Shown piece by piece: positions 1-5,122 of a DNA stretch of 7,673 nucleotides (position 1 is its first letter; each line of letters begins with the position of its first letter). Source of the DNA: CAYLLT01 sp964591605. Its GTDB lineage: Bacteria > Planctomycetota > Phycisphaerae > UBA1845 > PWPN01. The DNA lies in the NCBI GenBank assembly GCA_964591605.1, contig CAZQEN010000361.1:1-7673 (forward strand), written 5' to 3'. The notes under the pieces are model-generated. The model did not search any database and was not told the DNA's origin. It saw only the letters and a list, made by a program, of their open reading frames with translations. A program made the translations under genes and the position numbers.

Positions 1-10
1 ATTCGGATTC

Positions 11-565
11 ATGGAGAAGAAGGACTACGACGCCTGGCGACCAGGCATGCCCAGCGGCTCGGGCTGGCGGTCCGCGGTCACCGCCACGCTATACGGGATA
101 ACCCGCGCCCGGGCCCTCGCCAACCAAAAATCAAACGGAAAACAAACGCACAGAATTGCGCAGACGCCCGCTGCGGCATGCGTGCAGGAAGCTGCGTCGG
201 ACGGGACTATGATGGTGTTCGCGCCGCCAATCGACGTTTGGCGTCCCAAGATTCAAAAAACCGTCACCGCGCAGACTGACAATGAAGAGCAGCCCGTCAC
301 ACCAGTGGGCGCCGGGGTGCAGCTCGGGCGGCGTGGAGAGCCGTGTCAGGTCTGCGGAAAAAACAAGCGTGCCCTCACCGACGCTCAGTATTCGGTCGTC
401 CAGGCGCTTCATGAGGCCGGCGAAGAGGGGATGACCAAGGACGCCCTGGAAGCCGTCCGCCCCAGCGCGCGAAGGATCCTGAAGAATCTCCGCCGCGACC
501 CTGACTGGGCGAACGTCATCCTCATGCCTGGGCAGACGAATGGCCGGTACCGGATCAGGGTATAG
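11..565 (+). CDS. Unrecognised protein with CxxC and winged-helix-like C-terminus
   Basis: A 184-residue frame that I cannot assign to a named family. The N-terminal part (about 1-100) looks poorly structured, rich in Ala, Thr, Arg and Gln, and its DNA is noticeably A-richer around 120-150. A single CxxC (C112, C115) is followed by a compact segment from about 122 to 184 that reads like a winged helix. It has one helix, a turn with GMTKDAL, a recognition-like helix PSARRILKNLRRD, then a strand pair ending NGRYRI. This suggests DNA or nucleic-acid binding, but only as inference. The start is uncertain: there is no Shine-Dalgarno sequence before the ATG, and the frame stays open to the left edge, so the true start may lie outside. 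It is the first of the co-directional genes and is separated from the next by about 110 bases containing repeats. Confidence 0.6.
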   Translation: MEKKDYDAWRPGMPSGSGWRSAVTATLYGITRARALANQKSNGKQTHRIAQTPAAACVQEAASDGTMMVFAPPIDVWRPKIQKTVTAQTDNEEQPVTPVGAGVQLGRRGEPCQVCGKNKRALTDAQYSVVQALHEAGEEGMTKDALEAVRPSARRILKNLRRDPDWANVILMPGQTNGRYRIRV

Positions 566-568
566 GTC

Positions 569-616
569 CACCTGCGCTCACCTTTGACCACCCACCTTTG
601 CTCACCTCTGAGCACG
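569..616. repeat. Two-copy 24-bp imperfect tandem repeat
   Basis: Copies at 569-592 and 593-616 agree at 19 of 24 positions by eye. The pentamer CACCT occurs four times, at 569, 579, 593 and 603, giving 10, 14 and 10 base spacings. The repeat begins four bases after the stop codon of the upstream gene and is noncoding in the chosen annotation. Such an array could be a protein-binding site (operator or small iteron set), but the sequence alone does not show a function. It could also be a chance low-complexity stretch. Confidence 0.5.
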
Positions 617-650
617 ACTGTCCACCCCATCATGGTTCAGAATTCCGTGC

Positions 651-673
651 GGCATCACGATTGGGGTGATGCC
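651..673. promoter_or_regulatory. Perfect 8-bp dyad upstream of small gene
   Basis: GGCATCAC (651-658) and GTGATGCC (666-673) are exact reverse complements separated by 7 bases. The dyad ends 5 bases before the ATG at 679 and 20 bases before the alternative ATG at 694. Its arm length and spacing suit a dimeric repressor operator. As RNA it would be a short hairpin next to the ribosome-binding region. No convincing -35/-10 pair was seen around it. Confidence 0.45.
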
Positions 674-678
674 CAAAG

Positions 679-1035
679 ATGGGGGTCCGCAGGATGGTGC
701 TCTCGACGTCGTCAGAAGACAGTCTTCGAACGTGTTCCGACTCACGTCAGCTGCTGATTCGTCTGATGCAGCAACTCAACTTCGGCCGGATCGAAGGCCT
801 GGCCGTGCGTGGCGGGCGGCCGGTGTTCGACCCGCCGCCCCGCATCATCCGCGAGGTCAAATTCGGCGCTGAGAACGGACCGCGCCCAGAAGCGGGCCGC
901 GCAGATTTCGCGCTGAAGGCCCAGGTGCGCGAGCTGTTTGCCCAGTTGGAGGAGCTGGGCGACGGCGTCGTCCGCTGCATCGAGATTCAGCGCGGGCTGC
1001 CGTTCCGCATGATCGTCGAGGAGGTGCCCGCCTGA
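679..1035 (+). CDS. Unrecognised small protein (about 118 aa)
   Basis: A compact, probably soluble 118-residue protein. I do not recognise a named domain. Residues about 24-60 form a conserved-looking segment rich in Arg, Gly and Pro, including FGRIEGL and PVFDPPPRII. A helix rich in Glu, Leu and Gln (about 80-95) follows, then a short strand pair near the end containing the sequence GLPFRMIVEE. There is no signal peptide, membrane segment or cysteine cluster. The start is open: the ATG at 679 has no clear Shine-Dalgarno, whereas the ATG at 694 has GGGGG (681-685) at an acceptable distance and would give 113 residues. From memory only, it resembles short uncharacterised proteins of planctomycete genomes; this is unverified. 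It lies between the 651-673 dyad and a structured gap before the sigma-like gene. Confidence 0.6.
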   Translation: MGVRRMVLSTSSEDSLRTCSDSRQLLIRLMQQLNFGRIEGLAVRGGRPVFDPPPRIIREVKFGAENGPRPEAGRADFALKAQVRELFAQLEELGDGVVRCIEIQRGLPFRMIVEEVPA

Positions 1036-1105
1036 AAACCCGGGGGCCGGCTCCCCACGTGTGATTGAGATATTCGAGTACCTGACAACTAACCGGCCAC
1101 GAAGT

Positions 1106-1151
1106 GGAGGCGTTGTGGGTGCCGCTGATGCGGTGAACCTACAACGCCTCC
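1106..1151 (+). terminator. Long stem-loop between small gene and sigma-like gene
   Basis: GGAGGCGTTGT (1106-1116) pairs perfectly with 1141-1151. The stem continues through 1117-1120 with 1137-1140 (one G-U). A two-base bulge on the 3' side (1135-1136) follows, then a five-pair upper stem (1121-1125 with 1130-1134, one G-U) closed by a TGAT loop. About 20 pairs in 46 bases is far more than expected in random sequence. It is followed by TCTTTG (1152-1157), a weak T-run, so an intrinsic terminator is plausible but not textbook. A structured 5' leader of the downstream gene is equally possible. A smaller GC hairpin at 1042-1056, just after the upstream stop codon, lacks any T-run. Confidence 0.55.
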
Positions 1152-1190
1152 TCTTTGTCGGTCGCAGCTTCTGTCGGTGCCCACGCGGCG

Positions 1191-1214
1191 CCTCCCGGCC
1201 CACGGGAGGTCCAA
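1191..1214 (+). promoter_or_regulatory. Ribosome-binding site buried in a hairpin
   Basis: The purine run CGGGAGG (1203-1209) is a strong Shine-Dalgarno placed 5 bases before the ATG at 1215, and it fixes that start. It is the exact reverse complement of CCTCCCG (1191-1197), with a five-base loop between. As RNA the site would be fully paired in a 7-bp, almost all-GC stem, limiting ribosome access unless the hairpin is opened. This suggests translational control of the sigma-like gene. No ligand-binding fold is recognised. Confidence 0.55.
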
Positions 1215-1805
1215 ATGGACACCAATGCGAAGCGCATTGAGCTGACAAAGTACGCGATCGAGCTCGTCCAGCACAAAGCCCGACAACTCGTCGGCAAGGC
1301 GGGCTACACGCAGAGTGACATCGCGGACATCGAGCAGGATCTGATCGTCGATCTTCTGGAGCGGCTTCCGAGATTCGATCCTGCCAAGGCGACGTACAAC
1401 ACATTCGTCGGGCGCGTGGTCGAGCGGAAGATCAGCAATCTCCTGCGTCACCGCCGAATGGAAATACGCGATCATCGACGCGAGGCATTCTCCTTAAACG
1501 ATGTCAACGACGGGGAGGAAGAGGCACCTCCGCGCAACGCAGCGATCAGCCAGGATGATCACCGTCGACGCACGGGCAATCACACCCGCCCCGAAACCGA
1601 GCGCATCGACATGGAGCTGGATCTGGCTCAGGTGCTGGCCGACCTGCCCGACGACCTGCGAAAGACGGCCGAGATGCTCATGACTATGCCCGCTTCGCAG
1701 GTTGCTCGCGCACTCGGCATCTCGCGCAGCACGTTTTACGAGAACCATCTCCCCCGGCTCCGCGCCGCTTTCGAGGCCAAAGGGCTCCGCGATTACCTGC
1801 CGTGA
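1215..1805 (+). CDS. Sigma-70-like RNA polymerase sigma factor
   Basis: A 196-residue protein with the layout of a short two-domain sigma factor. Residues about 15-82 resemble sigma region 2: an acidic helix with DIEQDLIVDLLERLPRFD (about 38-55), then NTFVGRVVERKISNLLRHRR (62-81), the basic helix expected to contact -10 DNA. A charged linker (84-130) follows. Region 4 spans about 133-190, with PDDLRKTAEML leading into a helix-turn-helix, SQVARALGISRSTFYENHLP (161-180). It would recruit host RNA polymerase to particular promoters. The start at 1215 is chosen because of the GGGAGG 5 bases upstream; a longer frame from TTG at 1155 crosses the hairpin and has no family-like residues. It could instead be a sigma-like phage regulator without full initiation activity. 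Strong hairpins lie on both sides of the gene. Confidence 0.78.
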   Translation: MDTNAKRIELTKYAIELVQHKARQLVGKAGYTQSDIADIEQDLIVDLLERLPRFDPAKATYNTFVGRVVERKISNLLRHRRMEIRDHRREAFSLNDVNDGEEEAPPRNAAISQDDHRRRTGNHTRPETERIDMELDLAQVLADLPDDLRKTAEMLMTMPASQVARALGISRSTFYENHLPRLRAAFEAKGLRDYLP

Positions 1806-1819
1806 GGTCATTTCCCGAC

Positions 1820-1868
1820 AGCCTGCCCCTGCGCCGGGTATGTAACCAGTGGCGGCCAGGGGCAGGCT
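1820..1868 (+). terminator. Long stem-loop between sigma-like and nuclease genes
   Basis: AGCCTGCCCCTG (1820-1831) is a perfect 12-base reverse complement of 1857-1868. A two-base bulge on the 3' side (1855-1856) follows, then four more pairs (1832-1835 with 1851-1854) and a 15-base loop. TCTTT lies at 1868-1872. It sits 15 bases after the sigma stop codon and ends 20 bases before the nuclease start. It may attenuate or terminate transcription, process the mRNA, or protect its 3' end. The T-run is short, so strong termination is doubtful. Confidence 0.6.
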
Positions 1869-1888
1869 CTTTCGGACAGGGCGCAAAA

Positions 1889-2701
1889 GTGACGGACCAG
1901 TCAATCGACCTGAATGTGCTGATCGCCGAGCCGGCCGAGGTGTACCACGCCTGGCGGGATCGCTTTCTGACGAGCCATCAGTTGCTGGATTTCATGAGAT
2001 GTCCCTGGCTGCACCACAAGAAAACCCTCGGCCTGGTGGAGGACGGCGAATCGCCAGCGTACCTGGTCGGTCGGGCCGCTCATGTTCGCATTCTCGAGGG
2101 AAGCGAGGCCTACGAAGCGGCCTTTGCGCTCGGCGGTCCGGTCAACCCAAAGACCAACAAGCCCTTCGGCGCGAACACGAAAGCATTCACCGACTGGGCG
2201 GAGGCGCAGGGCAAACCAGTCCTATCGCATCAACAGGTCCAACTCGTCGAGCAGATGGCTGCCGGCGTGAACATGAATCAGGCGGCGTGCGAGCTGCTCT
2301 CTTGCGGCCGGGCCGAGGGCGTGGTCCGCGTGGAGTATGGCGGTGTACCGTGCCAGATTCGCATCGACTGGCTTCATCCAAACCGTGGCATCGTGGATCT
2401 CAAGACGTGCGATGATCTGACCTGGTTCACGTCGGATGCCAAGCGCTATGGCTATCAGCACCAGATGGCGTTCTACAGCTCGGTACTCGCGCAGGCGCTC
2501 CAAGGCTCACTTGCGCCCGTGCACATCATCGCCATCGAGAAGAAAGAACCGTTCCGCTGCGGCGTCTGGAGGGTCAGCGACGACACACTCGCGATCGCGC
2601 AGCGCGAGAACGAAGCAGCCATTCGAAGACTGATGTCGTGCCGAGAGCGCGACAAGTGGCCTACGGGCTACGAGGAAATCCGAGTGCTCGATGTGGCATG
2701 A
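1889..2701 (+). CDS. PD-(D/E)XK exonuclease, RecE/lambda-exo-like (DUF3799 type)
   Basis: Predicted 270-residue nuclease that would degrade one strand at double-strand DNA ends and so feed single-strand annealing. Motifs appear in family order. First is LTSHQLLDFMRCPWLHH (27-43), then GRAAH (61-65), the GxxxH that precedes the core. The catalytic set follows, with D160 in CQIRIDW and D170-L-K172, and then QHQMAFY (190-196), giving the QxxxY helix. These match RecB-family phage exonucleases. The GTG at 1889 is preferred because CAGGG lies 7 bases upstream and because the frame from GTG at 1802 would have to code through the 1820-1868 hairpin with a non-family leader. The 1802 start, overlapping the sigma stop as GTGA, cannot be excluded. 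The adjoining Sak4-like and SSB-like genes support a recombination role. The TGA lies inside a long hairpin. Confidence 0.82.
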   Translation: MTDQSIDLNVLIAEPAEVYHAWRDRFLTSHQLLDFMRCPWLHHKKTLGLVEDGESPAYLVGRAAHVRILEGSEAYEAAFALGGPVNPKTNKPFGANTKAFTDWAEAQGKPVLSHQQVQLVEQMAAGVNMNQAACELLSCGRAEGVVRVEYGGVPCQIRIDWLHPNRGIVDLKTCDDLTWFTSDAKRYGYQHQMAFYSSVLAQALQGSLAPVHIIAIEKKEPFRCGVWRVSDDTLAIAQRENEAAIRRLMSCRERDKWPTGYEEIRVLDVA

Positions 2702-2771
2702 GCAAGTTGCGCCCGGGCGGCTTGCGGCGAGCCCAGCGATTGCGGCAGCCGCCCGCCCGGGGCGTTGCTCA
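2699..2771 (+). terminator. Large hairpin spanning the nuclease stop codon
   Basis: TGAGCAA (2699-2705), beginning with the stop codon itself, pairs with 2765-2771. After a four-base bulge, 2710-2714 pairs with 2760-2764. After a one-base bulge, 2715-2720 pairs with 2753-2758, and 2724-2728 pairs with 2748-2752. That is about 23 pairs, mostly G-C, in 73 bases. The bases following it on the + strand are AAACTG, not a T-run, so it is not a standard intrinsic terminator. It may instead stabilise the mRNA end, reduce expression of the downstream cluster, or bind a protein. Confidence 0.5.
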
Positions 2772-2849
2772 AACTGTGTGGTGATCAAATGGCTTGAACT
2801 CAGGCCTGCTCATCACTGAACCAGGTGAAGGAACTATGAGGAAACGACA

Positions 2850-3626
2850 ATGTCATTATTGAACCAGATTCGCAGCGGCCGACGCCATTCACCGCCGAGA
2901 CTGTTGATCTATGGAACCGAAGGCATCGGCAAATCCACCACGGCGGCGCAAGCACCAAAGCCGATCTTCGTGCCGACGGAGGATGGCCTCGATCAGATCG
3001 ACTGCAACTCGTTTCCGCTGGCGGGCAAGCTCGCGGACGTTGAGGCCTCGCTTCAGACGCTCGCTCTCGAGCAGCACGAGTTCGAGACGGTGGTGATCGA
3101 TTCGCTGGACTGGCTCGAACGGCTGATCTGGGACGCGCTCTGCGAGCAATACGGTGTTAACAGCATCGAGAAAGTCGATGGCGGTTACGCCCGCGGCTAC
3201 ACGCACGCCCTGACGCACTGGCGCCGGGTGATCAACAGCCTCGACGTGCTGCGCAACCAGCGTGGCATGTGCGTGATCCTCCTGGCCCACGCGAAGGTCG
3301 AGAAGTTCGAAGATCCCGAGCATCCCAGCTACGACCGCTACTCGCCCCGCCTCCACAAGCATGCGACGGCTCTCATCACCGAGTGGGCGGATGCGGTCCT
3401 CTTCGCGACCCGCAAGCTCATCACCAAGACCGAGGAGGCCGGCTTTGGCCGCGACCGAACCATCGCCGCCGGCCTGGGCAAAGACGGGGGTGAACGCATC
3501 CTGCGATGCACCGGCAATCCGGCTTGTGTGGCCAAGAACCGCTATGGCCTCCCGGCGGAACTGCCCCTGGCATGGCCGTCGTTGATGCAGGCCCTGATCG
3601 GCAACGGAAACACGGACGCCAACTGA
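2850..3626 (+). CDS. AAA_24 / Sak4-like phage recombination ATPase
   Basis: A 258-residue RecA-fold ATPase of the phage nucleotide-binding (AAA_24) group, which includes the Sak4 single-strand annealing proteins. Walker A is GTEGIGKST (22-30, K28). Walker B is FETVVIDSLD (78-87, D84). A sensor-like strand VILLAHAKVEKFEDP follows near residues 146-160, and then an Arg/His-rich segment, DRYSPRLHKHA. It is short, as expected for Sak4-type proteins, and lacks the extra domains of RecA. Likely role: binding single-stranded DNA and annealing or pairing it with homologous DNA. It follows an end-resecting nuclease and is 16 bases upstream of a DUF669 gene, a pairing known in phage recombination modules. 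GAGGAA (2838-2843) gives a suitable ribosome-binding site. A strict annealase is not proven; ATP-dependent pairing or a purely regulatory role is possible. Confidence 0.82.
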   Translation: MSLLNQIRSGRRHSPPRLLIYGTEGIGKSTTAAQAPKPIFVPTEDGLDQIDCNSFPLAGKLADVEASLQTLALEQHEFETVVIDSLDWLERLIWDALCEQYGVNSIEKVDGGYARGYTHALTHWRRVINSLDVLRNQRGMCVILLAHAKVEKFEDPEHPSYDRYSPRLHKHATALITEWADAVLFATRKLITKTEEAGFGRDRTIAAGLGKDGGERILRCTGNPACVAKNRYGLPAELPLAWPSLMQALIGNGNTDAN

Positions 3627-3642
3627 AAGGAGAAATCGACCC

Positions 3643-4098
3643 ATGGCAAACCTGAACGGATTCGATGCGCGCACGGTTGATCCCAGCGCCGATTTCGAGC
3701 CCATCCCGGCGGGCAAATACCTCGCTGCGATCGTCGATTCGGAATCGAAGGAGACCAAGACCGGCAGCGGACAGTATCTGCAGCTGGCGTTCCAGATTCT
3801 GGAGGGCGAATACAAGGGCCGCTTCGTGTGGGCCCGCCTGAACCTGGACAACCCCAATAAGACAGCCGTCAAGATCGCCCGCGCCGAGTTGTCCGCCGTC
3901 TGTCACGCGGTGGGCGTGATGGCCCCGAAGGACTCGATCGAGCTGCACAACATCCCGCTGGTGATCACGGTCAAGCTCAAGAAACGCCAGGACACGGGTG
4001 AGCTGACCAATGAGATCAAAGGCTACGCGAAGAGGGAAGTCGCTGCGGGCATCCCACAGCAGGCGACCGACAACACGCCCCCCTGGAAGCGTAACTGA
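3643..4098 (+). CDS. DUF669 single-stranded-DNA-binding-like protein
   Basis: A 151-residue protein matching the DUF669 pattern. It opens with GFDA and PSADFEPIPAGKYLAAIVDS (about 14-33), then a charged TKTGSGQYLQLAFQI strand, GRFVWARLNLDNPN (about 59-72), and a later strand pair around LVITVKLKKRQD and NEIKGYAKRE. The C-terminus is a flexible tail ending PPWKRN. DUF669 proteins have an OB-like fold and sit beside Sak4-type recombinases, where they are thought to act as the phage SSB. This protein would coat single strands exposed by the nuclease and assist the ATPase. A clear AAAGGAG lies upstream (3626-3632) in a 16-base gap. The stop codon overlaps the next start by one base (TGATG), indicating translational coupling with the resolvase. 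Confidence 0.82.
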   Translation: MANLNGFDARTVDPSADFEPIPAGKYLAAIVDSESKETKTGSGQYLQLAFQILEGEYKGRFVWARLNLDNPNKTAVKIARAELSAVCHAVGVMAPKDSIELHNIPLVITVKLKKRQDTGELTNEIKGYAKREVAAGIPQQATDNTPPWKRN

Positions 4099-4493
4099 TG
4101 CTCACGTTGCCTTTTCCGCCGAGCGTGAATCACTACTGGCGTCACTACCGAGGGCGGACCGTGATCAGCCAGGAGGGCCAGGCGTACCGCACGGCCGTCT
4201 GCGCCCTTCTGGCCGGGGGTGGGCCTCGCAAGCCACCCTCGGGCGGTCGAATCGCGCTGTGCATGGATGCTTTTCCGCCTGATCGGCGCCGTCGCGATCT
4301 CGACAATCTTCAAAAGGCCGTGCTTGATGCGCTCGAGCACGCAGGCTTGTACGAGGACGACAGTCAGATCGACCTGCTGGTGACGCGGCGAGGCGATCGT
4401 GTGAGCGGTGGAAAACTCCACGTGAGCATCGATTTGTTTCCACTCACTTTCTGCCCTTTGTGTCGGGCGCCTTTCAACCCGGAAAACAACTGA
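4098..4493 (+). CDS. RusA-family Holliday junction resolvase
   Basis: A 131-residue endonuclease of the RusA family that would cut four-way DNA junctions as a dimer. It starts with the family hallmark PFPPSVNHYWR (5-15). It also has the core FPPDRRRRDLDNLQKAVLDA (59-78), with D67, D69 and K73 at the places of the E. coli RusA acidic and lysine residues, and EDDSQI (86-91) with the third aspartate at D88. All key residues are present, so it should be active. The C-terminus extends past the usual end and carries a CPLC pair (C119, C122) in FCPLCRAPF, half of a possible zinc site that could act in the dimer. The ATG overlaps the previous TGA, so translation is likely coupled. Three bases separate it from the next gene. 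Confidence 0.9.
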   Translation: MLTLPFPPSVNHYWRHYRGRTVISQEGQAYRTAVCALLAGGGPRKPPSGGRIALCMDAFPPDRRRRDLDNLQKAVLDALEHAGLYEDDSQIDLLVTRRGDRVSGGKLHVSIDLFPLTFCPLCRAPFNPENN

Positions 4494-4496
4494 CCT

Positions 4497-5120
4497 ATGG
4501 GCAAACGCATCTACATCTCCGGCCCCATGACTGGCTATGAGAATCACAATTTCCCGGCGTTTCATGCGGCCGCCCAGCGGTTTCGTCAGGCCGGATGGGA
4601 GGTGGCTAACCCGGCTGAGAACTTCGGCGGCCGGACAGATCTGCCGCGCGAGACCTATCTCCGGGCAGACATGGCCATGCTGGCGCGCTGTGATGCGATC
4701 GCGCTGCTGCCGGGGTGGGAGCGATCGGCCGGCGCAGCACTGGAGGCCGTGGTCGCCAAGGAACTGGGCCTGCGATTCTTCGATGGCTGGTCTGGCGCTT
4801 CGTTTGCGCAGCCGCTCAGAACCATCCATTATGCGGAACACCCGACGGTTTCGATCCTCGAGACCGCCCGGAAGGTCACCGACGGCGAGCGCCGCAGTGA
4901 TTACGGCCATCCGAGCGATGATTTCGAGCGAGCCGCGCTCATATGGACGGGAATCCTTCGCCCGAAGCTGATGTCGGATCAGCGGGTCACGGCGTCGGAC
5001 GTCCCGTTGTGCATGATCGGTGTCAAGCTCGCTCGCGAGGTCCACAGCCACAAGCGCGACAACCTGGTGGATATCGCCGGATATGCCCGCACAGCGGCAA
5101 TGGTCGCGGGGGAGGAATGA
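4497..5120 (+). CDS. DUF4406-DUF6378 fusion, probable nucleotide metabolism
   Basis: A 207-residue protein made of two phage-associated domains. The N-terminal domain (about 3-97) is DUF4406, related to nucleoside 2-deoxyribosyltransferases. It has RIYISGPMTG (4-13), then NFPAF, NPAE (38-41), and LLPGWERSAGAALEA (70-84), with S77 and E83 at the positions of the family substrate pocket. The C-terminal domain (about 117-204) resembles DUF6378: SDYGHPSDDFERAA, then SDVPLCMIGVKLARE, and finally DNLVDIAGYART. This helical domain has a MazG-like feel, but no activity is assigned. A role in base salvage, nucleotide pool control or DNA modification is inference. No strong Shine-Dalgarno precedes the ATG, only GGAAAA at a long distance. 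Close spacing suggests re-initiation after the resolvase gene. Confidence 0.78.
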   Translation: MGKRIYISGPMTGYENHNFPAFHAAAQRFRQAGWEVANPAENFGGRTDLPRETYLRADMAMLARCDAIALLPGWERSAGAALEAVVAKELGLRFFDGWSGASFAQPLRTIHYAEHPTVSILETARKVTDGERRSDYGHPSDDFERAALIWTGILRPKLMSDQRVTASDVPLCMIGVKLAREVHSHKRDNLVDIAGYARTAAMVAGEE

Positions 5121-5122
5121 TG
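5108..5122 (+). promoter_or_regulatory. Ribosome-binding site and overlapping stop/start
   Basis: The run GGGGGAGG (5108-5115) is followed by ATGATG. ATG codons occur at 5117 and 5120, and the TGA of the DUF4406-DUF6378 gene occupies 5118-5120. The 5120 ATG has a workable 4-base spacing, while 5117 is only one base from the run. The 5120 start is therefore preferred, and the overlap implies coupled translation. Confidence 0.6.

Noticed and set aside
1042..1056. GC hairpin after the small gene as an intrinsic terminator
   Set aside because: The stem is only about 5 pairs including a wobble, and no T-run follows. It is probably incidental GC palindromy.
1065..1093. TTGAGA-17-ACTAAC as a sigma-70 promoter before the sigma-like gene
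   Set aside because: The -10 match is poor and there is no support beyond spacing. Host and phage promoter rules are unknown here.
742..1404. Long minus-strand open frame (220 codons) across the small gene and the sigma-like gene
   Set aside because: It is antisense to two better-supported genes, crosses the hairpin region, has an Arg/Cys/Pro-rich composition typical of GC-rich shadow frames, and shows no domain motif.
1802..1888. Upstream GTG (1802) as the nuclease start
   Set aside because: It would add 29 residues coded through a 12-bp perfect hairpin, without a Shine-Dalgarno and without nuclease-family resemblance. Kept only as an alternative.
2889..3872. Minus-strand open frame of 327 codons opposite the Sak4-like ATPase and DUF669 genes
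   Set aside because: The + strand carries clear Walker motifs and DUF669 features over the same bases. The antisense product has no recognisable domain and no ribosome-binding context.
4023..5051. Minus-strand open frame of 342 codons opposite RusA and DUF4406-DUF6378
   Set aside because: The overlapping + strand proteins have conserved catalytic motifs. The long antisense frame is explained by high GC reducing stop codons.
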